DNA of 64,000 nucleotides from Ganoderma boninense. Lineage: Eukaryota; Basidiomycota; Agaricomycetes; Polyporales; Polyporaceae. The notes under the pieces are model-generated. The model ran no database searches and was not told where the DNA came from. It worked only from the letters and a program-made list of their open reading frames with translations. The translations under genes and the position numbers were made by a program. Positions 33,887-45,733 of the stretch are shown in pieces; position 1 is the first letter of the stretch, and every line of letters begins with the position of its first letter. Where the stretch lies: assembly GCA_002900995.3 (NCBI GenBank), contig CM035305.1, positions 1,550,001 to 1,614,000 of the forward strand, read 5' to 3'.

Positions 33887-36800
33887 CTAGAAATACAAGC
33901 TGGCGGCGAATACAACTGGAAGGTGGTCAGCATAGCTCACAACGAGAGATCGAAGGCAAGACGTACTGTCCCTCTTGATCTTGATTTGTGCTTCCTCCAT
34001 CTTCTTGAACAGCTCTGCGTCTCCAATGACCCGCGCTGCGTCCCTAACTTCTCTGCATGTCTCATCCAGCCGGGTGATGACACGGACGATGGTACCTTCT
34101 GCGACATCTGTGAGGTCGGTGATTTGTTCGAATGGCTGCAGGAGGCGATAAATACGCGCATATATCCACTTCGCAGGGAGGACCCACCATGCCCTTCGCC
34201 CATTCGTAGACGACCTCCACGAGACCGGACTTGAGGGCGCGGAATTCCTCTCCGGGGACCTTGTGCCTGTCTTGTATGCGGCCGACGCGATCAGCGATCG
34301 CCATGATCGCCTCAAGCCCCTCCTGGAGCTTGGGTGGGATGACAGGCTCGACCTCGGTCTTCTCCTGGAAGACAAAGCAGGAGAGGAGCGCAACAACCTC
34401 TTCGGGGTCGTAGGCCGCGAGTGTATTCTCGAGGATAAGCTCAGTCAGGACGAGCTCGTTTGCGGAGTTGATCTACAGGTACGTCAGGCAAAACGTCTGG
34501 GGTTAGAACAGAGAAGGTGAAGGTGGTTGCGCAGCTAACCTCACATGCGACACGGCCCTTGAGCAGTACAGTCGAGTTGTCGTCGATGAACTTGAGCTCC
34601 TTGAGGACCTCAATCCGCTGCTCATAGTCTGGAATGAGTTCGAGGTTCTGGTCCGAGAGCATATGCTTGAGCTCGGCGATATTTGCTTCGAGCACCTTCT
34701 TGCCATGGATGAAAGCATACTGCAATCCGACGAGTACTATGTTAGTTACCATCCAATATCCTTCCCAGAAATGTTTGAGAAAAACTTACATGCTCTTCAA
34801 AGTGAGGACATGTCGTGCAGGTGAAGGTGTCCAGCGTGCCAGCGAGGGAGTCTCGGTGGCGCAACAGCTCTTGGAACTCCAAGCGTCTTGTCTTAGCCCA
34901 TTCGACCTCCTTGATGCTGTTGTTCTGTAGCCAGCCCTCCAGGACTCCTTGAAGGTCCTTGATCACAGCGTTCATTCGTCCGATGCGACCTCCCAATATT
35001 AATTGAACGTCGACCTAGTCAGTGATACCGTGAGCAGCGGCACATCGGCGATCGGAATTTCCAACCTTCAACATGTTTCTTGTCGCAAGTGCTATGCTGC
35101 TAGGCGGAATGGAGGCAACCTCATACGTGGGAGTATCAACCAGGAGGGACTCGGGCCTGATGTCCCACCGCGGTGGAGCAGACTGGGAGTCTTGTCCATC
35201 CCATGAGATATAGGACAACACAGCTACTGTGAATGAGCCTACCGTGTTTCCGGCTCTTCGTCTCTTGCGAGACCATGGCGAGAACAAAGTACCACTTTTC
35301 TCCTTCACGTTCATCGGACTGTCTGAGGATGACACCAATGTTTGACTTGAAGTGCTAAGGGGCAAGGGTCAGTCGTTAGCCGTGTCGATGATGTTACTGC
35401 AAGCTCACCCCGTCTCGTAAGATTACCACCCTACCGGTTTCGAAGGCCCGTTTGTCCGCCATCAAGAGCAGTTTCTGGGTAGACTCCACAATATCGAGCG
35501 AGGTATCATAGAACCGCTCAATGTCTGTCGCGCACAATTCGCATGCTAACTGTGGCATCTTTGACAGCTTCCGCTCGATCTGAGGAGGCGCCGATGGCGT
35601 TCAAAAAATGAAGCTCGGAGCGGATGAAATTAATACCGTACCTCAACCACCTTCTCCTGGTTCTGTGGTAGAAGTTGTTGGGAGGCATTTTCTGAGAAGC
35701 TTCGCTTGATCATTTCTTCGACACGTAACGCCTCCACCCGAAGTAAATTCAAGATCATGTTGTACGTAAGACGGAACTGGGACTGCAACTTAGATGGCTT
35801 GCCGAGGATCATCAGGGTCAAGGTATTTTGCTGTAGTCCAAAAGCATCAGTGAACCGAGAGGACGATGGATAACGAAGAATCAACGCACTTCAGGACATT
35901 CGTCATTTGCGACTATGATGACCGTCCCGGTCGGGTCCAAACCACGGCGACCCGCTCGACCACTCATTTGTGTGTACTCGCCAGGAAGGATATCTCTGAA
36001 GCTGCGCCCATCATGCTTCCTAATGTGCGAGAACACAACGCATTTGGCGGGCATGTTGACGCCCTAAAGATAGTATGAATGGCTGAAGACGGGATGCGAT
36101 GAATGAACCTACCATGGCGAAGGTCTCAGTTGCAAAGAGAACCTTGACCAAGCCGCGTGCAAAAAGGATCTCGACCACCTGCACATCTTGCGTGTCAGCA
36201 TGTTCTGACCGGAATACTACTCCTGGGAAGCCCACCTCCTTTACGATAGGCAGGAGACCACCATGATGAACGCCTATTCCGCGCGAGAGAAGCTCTCGCA
36301 TGCGGCGGATTTGCGGCAACTGTTTGTCCGTTCCTACACCCGGCGCACAAGCACGTAAGAATGCCATAATTGACTTTGGGAGCACTCCACGGGATTAAGA
36401 ACCGACCTTTCAGCCGAGAGAGCGCCTTCTCGACCGCAACATGTATCTCGCTCTTCTCTACTGCCGTCGAAAAGTCCTGTGTCGTCAACGTTCCGGCATT
36501 CTCCTCGCAGCGCTTCTTGGAAAACGTGAAAACGACGACAGGAAGCAGCGCCCGCTTCTTCAGGTTTCCGAGCAAGTGCACGTATAGATTCTTATCAGGT
36601 TGGTGGAAAGTCCTACCAGAAGCTCCTCCTCGGGCAGGGGCAGTCCCCCGAGCAGGTGTCCCACCCCTCTGGCCACCGCCGCGACCCGATGGTCCGCCGC
36701 GCTGACCGCGTTGTGGCGCAGCGGCACGGGCACCCATTTTTTGAACTGGCGGCAAACCTTGTGCTTCGCGTTCCTTGTCCTGCTTCCGGCGCAGGGCCTC

Positions 36801-38751
36801 GCCGGCGTCTTTGTAGCTACAAAACATGTCAGAAGACGCGACGATCGTGCGAGCGCGGGGAGATTCGTACCCCTGAGTAAGGAAGCTGCGTTTCTCGTCA
36901 ACGATTTTGTGCAAGTCTCGGCCGGCATAAAGGTAGTGCTCAAGGGGTACTGGTCGCTGTGCGGTGGAGATAACGTAAATGTCCTTCCTCTTCGTCCTCC
37001 TGTAGAGGCCGTCAGGCACGAGTCAACTGACGGCGGGAACTATTAACGTACCCCACCCACTCGGCAAATTCCTTCGTATTTTGAACGGTAGCGGAGAGAA
37101 GAATGATGTTGACGTGATCCGGCAACATGATTATAACTTCTTCCCAAACTACGCCGCGCTGCATAATTTTGAGCAGTCAAAGGGAAGAAACGGGTCGCGG
37201 GATCGCTCACCTCAGCGTCGTTGACATAGTGCACCTCATCGAAGATGACGAACTCGACGTCTCGAATCAAGTCGGCGCCCTTGTAGAGCATGCTACGCAG
37301 GATCTCGGTCGTCATGATCAAACAGTTTGCTTCAGGGTTGATTTGCACATCGCCGGTTAGGATGCCAACGGATGCGGCGCCGAACGTTTGCTTGAAATCA
37401 CGGTACTTCTGGTTGGACAGCGCCTTAATCGGGGACGTATAGATGGCTCTGAAAGGCTGTCAGCGGTCATCGATGACCAGAAGATGAGGAGAACATGAAC
37501 CTTGTCATATGTTTCGCCGCGAGCGCGATGGCATATTCGGCTACAACCGTCTTTCCCGCCGATGTATGCGCTGCTACAAACACGGAGTCACCCATCTCGA
37601 GATGGTACACTGCCTCCTTCTGGAACGTATCCAGCTCGAATTGATACTGTAGGCCAACCATCAGCGCAGAACAGGCCATCTGACCATGCGGTCCCTACCT
37701 TGTGAGCCATCTCTGGAACAAGCTCGTGAAAATTACGCATCGACTTGTTGACATCAACTTCATGAGCCCAGTCACGTTTCTGCACATTGGCGCGGCGTAT
37801 CCGCCGCCGTGCAGTCGCGACTGGGTTCAGATGGCTCCTCTGTCGGTCAAACGTCAGAATCAGCCGCTCGCAGGTTCGGAAAGATGCTTACGCTCGTGGG
37901 TAAGAGGTCATCAATGTCCGATACGCCGTTGGTCAATGGAATCCCTCCGTCCTCTTCGTAATTCCCAGGTCCAGATGCATGACTATTCTGAACGTCGGGA
38001 TAAGCTAAGGCATTAGTTCGTAGGCAGGGTGAAACATGTACCAAGGAGTCGATCTCTTTGCCTTTCGTTTTTTCTGGAGTCAAGCCGACGAGGTCTGCAT
38101 CGACCTCCTCTGTGGGGAGCCTTAACCCGCGCGACAGTCCAGGAGCGACTGTCCGGAGTTGCGATGACCCCTCTTCAAACTCAACGATATCCTCGGTGGT
38201 ATTGAGAGTATCTAATCCCCCAGGCCAGAAGGGAACATATCCAGATTTTCCTCGCACGAAGTTGCGGCTTGGGCCGGAGCTCGATCGATGGCAGTAGATG
38301 TCAGGCCTGTTGCCACAGGAGGGTTTAACACCTAGCATATATGCGTATAAGTCGATATTTCAAGGTGTCTGTCTTTGAGCGTACTTCAGAATAGCCGGTC
38401 ACGCGCCCTTGGAGACCAGTGCGAACGAATGAAAGGCTTGTCGGCGGTGGAGATGGTTCGAACTTTAGAAGGGATGGAATCGAGAGCTTGCTCTCCCAGT
38501 GCCTAGGTTAGAAGATTCATCAGTACGGATCGAAAAACGCTGCAGTCCCGCGTCCCTTACAACTGGTATGTTGGAAGCCAATGATCTGGGAGAGTAGACT
38601 TGGGTAGGAGAAGGGTCTTCTCGATCCGTGCATGGACTTGGTCTCTTGACGGGAGACTTGCGAGACCCAAGTGGGCAAGCAGTTTGTCGTCGTTGCCAGG
38701 AACGGGGTTCAGAATCTGGTCGACCAGCGCGGCATGTTCCTGGGCGGACAT
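33887..38751 (-). CDS. SKI2: SKI2 DExH-box RNA helicase of the Ski complex, with an apparent frameshift
   Basis: Twenty-two exons: 38751..38561, 38502..38385, 38331..38042, 37987..37892, 37839..37699, 37646..37501, 37448..37211, 37158..37052, 36999..36871, 36816..36407, 36333..36236, 36178..36113, 36063..35890, 35830..35642, 35579..35409, 35354..35243, 35190..35066, 35014..34790, 34719..34540, 34472..34188, 34135..33967, 33915..33887; about 1,229 residues. Helicase motifs are [16 protein letters not shown] (I), [10 protein letters not shown] (II), LLSATVQN (III) and MSGRAGRRG (VI). N-terminal [20 protein letters not shown] and C-terminal DSHCT-type domain ([20 protein letters not shown]) identify Ski2 rather than Mtr4. 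It feeds mRNA to the cytoplasmic exosome. Exon 3 starts as [20 protein letters not shown], then needs one missing base near 38250-38270 to reach [16 protein letters not shown]. An Arg-Gly-rich insert lies between the RecA domains. Confidence 0.94.
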
Positions 38752-40311
38752 GGCGTTCTGCGCGGAGTCGCGAATGAAGTTGGCTGAAGACCCGCTCGTC
38801 CGGCGATGGTCCACATCCAACGCCCAAATGCGGCGGGCGCCCAAGCTTGAGTGCAGGCGTCTCCGAGATCGGTGAATCTCAGTCTTGACTGCTTCCAGGG
38901 TCCAACCCTGTCCAACCCCGGGTCCGACCGCCTCCCCTCCGTAGATCGACCCAATAAAAATCAAAGTGAATTCGGAGGTCTTCGTTGATGAATCAACGTC
39001 TAGCCGTCAGCTGCCATGTATTCAACAAAGGCTGATGAGGGCGAGTACATTTGTCGGAAAATACTTATCGCCCCCAGGAACCTGACCAGGTACCGCCGCA
39101 ACTCGCACAATAATATTGTTTCCACAGTCCCGTTTGCGCAGAACTTGTCGATTATTGTCATAGATTGCGGAGGAGTTCACTCCAAGTTAGGAAGCTAGAG
39201 ATCCATCCACACTACGATTGACTATGATGCCATACACTCACTCCCTTTCCCCTATATATATTCTTTGGACTGCTTAGCACACATGAAGTACACAAATTGC
39301 AACGATATTCTGGCTTTGAATACTGGGTGGTTAATTCAATCCCCTGCCATTTCAATCAGGACACCCCACCCTCGACCCATCCACCCTTGCCGCCGTCCCG
39401 GTGGTTGGTGTATTCAAATTCTGACTGAATTTCATAGTGATCTGCGGTTTTATCGTGCCGCTATCCGAGTCCAAGACATGCTCAGCCCGGCCTTAGGCTG
39501 CCTAGCCCACCCACGAGTTGGAACGTCAACGTGTCTTCGGGAACATCCTTCCCCATCCGACCCAAAAGCCTAACCGCCCAGCGACGGGCCGACTCCCATT
39601 TTCCATCTGCGTTGAACTTGAAGACGCCGCCAGCTGTCATAAGCGGCGTGGTACTAGGTGGTACCTCAGCCTGCCGCATCACCGTCGTTCCCGTTGGCTG
39701 ACCCCAGCACACGCGCACGCCAGCGCAGCGTGCGTCGTGTGCCCACTGTAGGCTGGGTCGTCCACGCCGTCTCAGGCTCTGGCCTGACGATCAACCGGCA
39801 CGCCGGTGTTCACCCACTGCACCGGCGCGCGGCCGCCGTCTGCCACCACCGCTTCTGGAAAGCTGTCGGCGCACCTAGGCGTACTTATACGTCACACGTC
39901 ACGCTTGGCGACGCCTAAACACCTCAAGCTCGAAACGCCGGTTGGCCAGCCCTGCCGGAGACCTGCCGGTTACCGTTCATACGACGTTTATTGCCGCCAC
40001 CCGAGTCTAAGGACGATGCCCCAAGGTGCTGGTCTCATATCGCCGCCACTGACGATCGCAAGACAGTCGCAAGATTAACGCACCCTCCTCAGATCTCATG
40101 AGGACAGTTGACAGGTGCGTCCAGATTAATGTGGATCGAATTGATGCCGGTCCTGGCGCTGCAGATCTACTCAGAGCAATCTCAAATACTTCTTAAGTAC
40201 TTATAAGTTTACGGGCTTTTAGTGTTACGGGCTGGGGTGACTAGTACAGTGTTGTGCACTCAGGGCAGATGCCAATCAAGGTATTTTGCCTGAAAACCCG
40301 TAAAGAATAGG
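38752..40311. other. Gene-poor region, 1.56 kb
   Basis: Upstream of SKI2. The TATATATA run near 39252 and short frames have no matching gene structure. The minus-strand frame at 39482-39718 (78 codons) has no recognisable domain and may be a relic. No confident gene. Confidence 0.45.
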
Positions 40312-40822
40312 TTAAAGACGTCTGAATACCTTTATAATCCTTTGTCGTGGCAACTGTAAAGCCCTTTGTTGACCGACCGCAAAGCTTAAGAATGGCGCGC
40401 ACTACGTATGATACTAGTAGGCCTGGATTTCACTACAAAGAGCGCTAGTGTTACTTACACTAGGTGGGATCAGAACATTTCACCCGCCGTGCGGTAAAGG
40501 TTACGGTAAAAGGAGTCCAAATACCTTTACTGGCATCCCTCGCGGTGAAAACTGTAATCCCTCTTCGTAATGGAAAACAATCCTATTACAGTGCGCGCCA
40601 TTATTTACGATCGGTCAACAAAGGGCTTTATAGTTGCCACGAAGGAGGATTGTAAAGGTATTGAAATCACTTTCACAGTAACCTGTACCATAATGCAGGA
40701 CACGTTACACTGATATGTACGCGCCTCGCGTTACTTAGTTTTCACGGCATGGTAAAGGTATTCAGACTACTTTTACCGTAAATTTTATAGTATCTCGCGT
40801 GAAATATTCTGATCTCCACCTA
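40312..40822. repeat. Interleaved inverted-repeat array (four related units), possible fold-back/MITE-like element
   Basis: Unit A (40312-40404) matches the reverse complement of unit A' (40591-40676), sharing GTGGCAACT.TAAAGCCC and TTTGTTGACCGA and ending AATGGCGCGCAC. Unit B (40452-40558) matches the reverse complement of B' (40732-40822), sharing CACTAGGTGG and ACGGTAAAAG.AGTC and a GTGAAAACT end. Identity by eye is about 75-80 percent in each pair. A and B also share the core AATACCTTTA, so all four look like one family in orientation + + - -. No ORF of note lies inside. A decayed transposon end or fold-back element is the simplest explanation, but no target-site duplication was found. 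Confidence 0.7.
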
Positions 40823-41110
40823 GTGACCTCTATTTACGAACGGTGCAGGGGAGGCGATATTTCTACAATGCAATGCACCCAACAACAAAACGAAGGACTC
40901 CTGGACTAGTGCTGCACCTCTGGATTGGATTGGATTGGATTGGATTGGGTTAGAAAACAGCAGATTTTGCGGCAACGATGACTCGGAAATCCAAAACCTA
41001 TGCAGCGAAAGCGAAAGTTACATGACGGTAGACTATATGATGCAGACGTATTAACGAATTAGAGTACAATAAGCGAATAAATCCCCGGTAGGGGCGGGTA
41101 GTTCAGTAGG
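40823..41110. other. Non-coding flank between the repeat array and the methyltransferase gene
   Basis: AT-rich 3' flank of the methyltransferase gene (minus strand) containing the GGATT microsatellite. No ORF. Confidence 0.5.
40921..40951 (+). repeat. GGATT microsatellite, five tandem copies
   Basis: TGGAT/TGGAT repeats run from 40921 to about 40951 (five perfect GGATT units, then a GGGTT variant). Directly adjacent to the inverted-repeat array. Confidence 0.9.
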
Positions 41111-42645
41111 TTATGCTTTTCGGCGAGCATACACGTTCTGCACTCGGACATACGTCCGTGTGGTGGCTTCATAGAGCTCCCGCTCGGCGCTCATTTGAAG
41201 CTCATTGACAAAGTCGTCACCGAGACCGCTCCCCAGGAGGAGGGGTCGACCTGACTGGAGGAAGGCCTGCCAAACAAATCAGGGGAGGCATGCGCTGTGT
41301 CTAGGTAAAGGCTACGCACGAGGATATCGTCGCGCATCATCGTGCCAGTCCGGTTGTCACGAGAGGCGTTGTGTTCGTGCGGACGCTTCCAGGGGCAGGT
41401 CTGGAACCAGAATTCGCGATAGACGACCTCTTCGAGATCGGGATGACTGGATGTCCACAGGTGCAGATGGTTGGCGGCATCAGGCTCGCCGCCGCGCTGC
41501 TCGATGGCAACATTAACAAAGTTCATCCAGCGGGCAATTGCGTCCGTTTCCTCCTCGAGGCGATTGGAGAGGATTGGCTGGCAGTGCTCGTCGTACATGT
41601 GGAAGTCGAATTCGACGAGTTCGACGAGACCCCGGGGACGCAAGGTCTGCACCATTTCGTCGATCAAGCCCTTGTAGTCGCGAATCTGAGATCCAGTAAG
41701 CACATGTCCAAACGCGGCAAACAAGTATTACGGAGATTGCAAATGAGATTTGATCAGATCTGGGGTTGGGCGTCTCCGCAGCCGAAAGGGGAATCAAAAA
41801 GCGCACAAACACGTACCCCAGACGATACCAGCCGTGCATGTGCGACATTGAACTCCCCGTAGAAGTGCTGCAGCCCCAGGTTGATGTCGTCCACCTCGCT
41901 CCTGCCCTTGTCCATGAGCCAACGTTGGTGAACACATAGCAGAACGCGTACCGGCAGTTCGGAGGCATATTTCTAGGACAGTGCTCGTCAATGACAGCGT
42001 CCAAGCGAGATGAGAGGGTCACGCACATGTCTTGCATGGGAACGAGATCGACTGCGACCGCGCTGCAATGTGGGAAGTCTCGCGCGATGTCGAGTATCCT
42101 AGAAACGGAAGCGTAAGGCACGACACTCGGCGGGTGTAATGCGCGCGTACCAGCTCCCACTTCCACAGCCAAGATCAACGCACGTCTTGGTCACGCCCGG
42201 TGTGTCGTCTGCCAGAATCTCCGGTATGGGTGGTGCGTACCTCCCCATGACCTCCATGAACATGATGTGCTGACGGTCTGCCCACCCGTACACGGTGTCA
42301 ATAAACGAACGGCAAGATAGCGGAATAACGCGCACCTAGCCGCTCAAATTCCTCCTCATCCGCCGGCAGACGATAGACTTCGGAATAATTATTGATGCCG
42401 CGTCCGAATTCGCGGACGTAGGAGGCGGCGCGTAATGAGCTTGTCATGGAGTAGACCGAAGGCGCAGGGGATGCGGAACGCATTTCCCAGTCGTGTGAGG
42501 TTGCGGAAGAGGAAGAGCGGGCGTATAGCATGCTGCCAGTGGAATCGGCGGAGATGACGGAGTAGGCGTCGTCTTCCATCTCGTCGTCGTGCGGGCGGGT
42601 GTATGATGAAGGCATGGAGAGCTGGACGGGGTCAACGCGAGACAT
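41111..42645 (-). CDS. SAM-dependent methyltransferase (class I, LaeA-like fungal family)
   Basis: Exons 42645..42336, 42277..42151, 42098..42027, 41972..41952, 41901..41817, 41685..41320 and 41266..41111 give 378 residues. The first 80 residues are Ser-rich and probably disordered. The Rossmann-like domain has motif I VDLGCGSGSWILDIARDFP, acidic loop AVDLVPMQ, the NMPPNCR segment, EVDDINLGLQHFYGEFNVAHAR and a post-I IRDYKGLIDEMVQTLRPRG. This arrangement is common in Agaricomycete methyltransferases of unknown substrate, related at a distance to LaeA. Start chosen at 42645 because a TATA run (42702-42710) sits about 57 bp upstream. One exon is only 21 nt. Substrate unknown. Confidence 0.85.
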
Positions 42646-42701
42646 GAGAGGGACGGCGGGCAAGGTGCAGAAGGGCTGCGAGGGGACGGGGGAGGCAACG
42701 G

Positions 42702-42710
42702 TATATATAT
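42702..42710 (-). promoter_or_regulatory. TATA box of the methyltransferase gene
   Basis: TATATATAT on the minus-strand side, about 57 bp upstream of the chosen ATG at 42645. This favours that start over the in-frame ATG at 42726, which lies upstream of the TATA run. Confidence 0.45.
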
Positions 42711-45700
42711 TGAGGACAAACGACACCTTTCATGATCAACGGCGGAGGAGATGAGCGACACCGAAAACCCGCACGAATCGGACCCTCACGTGCGCCGAAC
42801 CGATTGGCTCAATCGACCATCTCCGTTCCCCGATGCGTGACGGCTGGCGTGACAGGCTACAGACCCCTTCCAGATATGGAGAGCTTCCGACCACCTCAAT
42901 CACTCGGACCGTCTGGAAGAACGACTTGGGCCGCACCCCGCCCTACTCTGGCAATCCCCTCCGCTCCCCGTCCGCCTCCATCAAATCTTCCGCCGCGTGC
43001 TGCCCGCTCTCACCTCCTTCTTGCGCTCAACCAACGTATCCGACACTTCACCGCCGGTCCGTGCTTCTTTTCCCCACGTACCTACTCAACGGCGTCCACC
43101 GGGTTTCCCCTCAGTCCTCATCCCAAGCCCGCTTTTATGGTCAGGGCCTCCTTTATCGTTTTGTCGCTACATGAGGCCCTTTGATACTATTGCTGCCATC
43201 CTGGCCGACACAAACACCACCCACCGACTCGAGCCCGATCGACCCTGGTGTCCACAACCTCGGCGGAGCACGGACCTTCTGCCGCATCGTGGGTGGAGGC
43301 TTTCGTCCTGCATTAGAACACACGCGTCTCATTTTAAAGGCGGAAATATGTTTACAGGTCGGGACCACTCTTCCCCATACGTCTTCTTCCCTTTTATCTA
43401 CGCGCTATACGCTGTCCATCATCCCTTCACCATGTTTCCACCGCCCATCTAGACTTCCAGCGTCGCTTCCACGTCGCTCTTGGCTTACACCAGCTGACCG
43501 CCGTGCGTTGCCAATTTCCAGCTCCTCCTGTCCCCTTGCACTGCACAGCAAGACAATACCACCTCCAAGCTTGGCCGCAAGCATGGCGCAGTAAAGCGGT
43601 ATCCTTATTCCGCCGCTACCGATGGTATATCGAGCGCTGCAGTGTCCGGCACGGCACAGAATCGGGATGGGAAGCCATGTCGACGTCGTTCTCACTTCTC
43701 GTCATTCCACACGGAATCACGGGCGACGGCCGTTGCGTCTGTTGAAGTTCGCATCGCCTTCTTATGGCACATAATAACCCAATCGGACTTCCCGTCCGGT
43801 CAGTCGGAAGAAGTGGCCCAGTGGGGTCGTCGTGCTGACCGCCGACTAGGTTTGTTGGCGCGACACGCGCGGACACTGATGTTCAACGTGCAGGGGCCGG
43901 AAATACCCCGCTTGCGTCCCAACTGGGCATGAGGTATCTGTCTCTTGTGTCTCAACTGTGCCCCACAAATGGGGTGACCGTTCCTGATGGTCATTCCCAG
44001 CGTCGCATGCTTTGTTGCCTGCCCAGAGGGGCAATAGGTTGGTACGTACTCAATGGCGCCTGTCTGTCCTTCGCTTGCTTACAGACCCGGCCCATGCAAC
44101 TGTGGCCCGATGCGCAGTGAGAAGGAACAAGACAGCTCGACGAGGCCGGCCCTCCGTATTTCCCAAGACCACAGTCCCCCTTCCCTCGTGGATACGTGCT
44201 GTATGCCCCTGCATCTGTGCGCTCGTCGACGACTCCCACACCGCGGAAGGCGTCTTTGCAGCTTTACATCATGAGTGACATGCGTTTGGAAGCGAGGTCC
44301 TGCCGCCCCTGATATTCATGCCCCTGAACGGCATCGGTATATTCCTGCTCAATTCATGGCGGTGTGGCTAGAATCGTCTCGGGGTCTCTTTGGCGTGAGT
44401 TGTCATTTGTGTCCTTCTGGGAGTGCTCTGCTCTGCCGGGGCCGCGTGGAGGTCATACTGACACAACTTCCGGCAGCGCGACACATATGTTCCGTGCTTC
44501 TTGCTTCGTGGCCTTGGCAGTTCTCATCGTTGGACCAGGGCGAGGCGTCCGGTCTCTGTACAGAGCGGAGCCGAGAGCACAGAGAGCATCCTCCTCGGGC
44601 ACCTCCCGTGAGTTTCCACCCCTACCGGGTTGCTCGTTCTCGCCACTATCCCGGATGAAATGACGTCTTTCCAAAGCCCCGGCCTGTTCCCATCCATCGC
44701 GCCACGGCGGTTGTCAAGTGCCTCGAGATGTGCGCTCGTCGGCGGTGGTATTTGGGTTGCGCGTCATCATCCGCGGCTAACAAACTCGTGCGACTAGTGG
44801 ATTCAGAAGTATGTCCTTCCCGAGCTTGTCTCGATTTATCGTTCTCAATGGCGACGCACACGGTAACCCTCCCTTCGGAAATATTTAGGCGTTAGACTCT
44901 GGACACATACACAAGACCGCCAACTCCGACAGCATCCCACCAAGCCTGGAACGCAACCTCAATACTTGGTGAGAGTGTTTCTCGTCGGTATCAGTTATCG
45001 ACATCCATTATGACGAGCGCCCCCGGAAGCTATTAGCGGTACGCACTAGTTCCCCTACTTCTGAGGTATTACTTACGCGGGCTTCTCACTATTGTTGTTA
45101 GTTTCCGGCGCCCGTGTACCGTAATCAGAATCCGATCATGATGGTAAAATGAACAATGTTGAACCATATATGACCGCAGCGAGGCCTCAGTTAGATGGTC
45201 CAGCTGACCGAATGTCTCTCAGATGTGAGGTGCACACCTTCCACGCATTCCAAAGGCCGGCACTTGCCCGGGGGCAATGAGATTCTTGGGCTTTATATCT
45301 TGCAACCCGTGCCGCCAAGTGAGGCTTCACCTGCTGGCATTATGAAGAGCTTCAACGTCGATGCGAACCTCGTATTCTAACCATATTCGGCAGACCGGGT
45401 TTGCTTCAGAATCCTCATTACTGTCTAGCAAGAACTGGGCCTTACTTATGTGCATTGTGTCTCGCTGCCGTCAACATCAAGCGGACATGATTACGGCGTG
45501 GGTAGCCTTCTTCATTCGCGGAATCAGTTAACAAGGATCGTCGAAATCGAGACGTCTTCTAGTATACACAGCTGAAGCTTGACCCGTGCAAAAGTCAACG
45601 AGGCACCAGATAACATCGCTGTTTGAGATAAAGTGAATGCCGTAGCTTGCATTCTCGTATATGCGTACAACATGTGGTATTCCGTTTCCCTGTAGCACCT

Positions 45701-45733
45701 CCGGTCCGTTCCTAGCGATGCACTTCATTCTTC
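42711..45733. other. Gene-poor region, about 3 kb
   Basis: Upstream of the methyltransferase and downstream of IST1. Many frames of 60-150 codons occur on both strands, but none shows a domain, a plausible splice series or family resemblance. The plus frame starting with ATG at 42876 is Pro/Arg-rich and unconvincing. It could contain a long promoter, an unrecognised fast-evolving gene or relic DNA. Confidence 0.45.

Noticed and set aside
35191..35242. Apparent frameshift in SKI2 after SQETKSRKH
   Set aside because: A 52-nt intron (GTAGGC...ACAAG) restores phase to [15 protein letters not shown], so no indel is needed.
39482..39718. Minus-strand ORF containing GGVFKFNADGKWESARR
   Set aside because: Looks somewhat protein-like but has no recognisable family, no splice partners and lies in a gene-poor region; kept as possible relic only.
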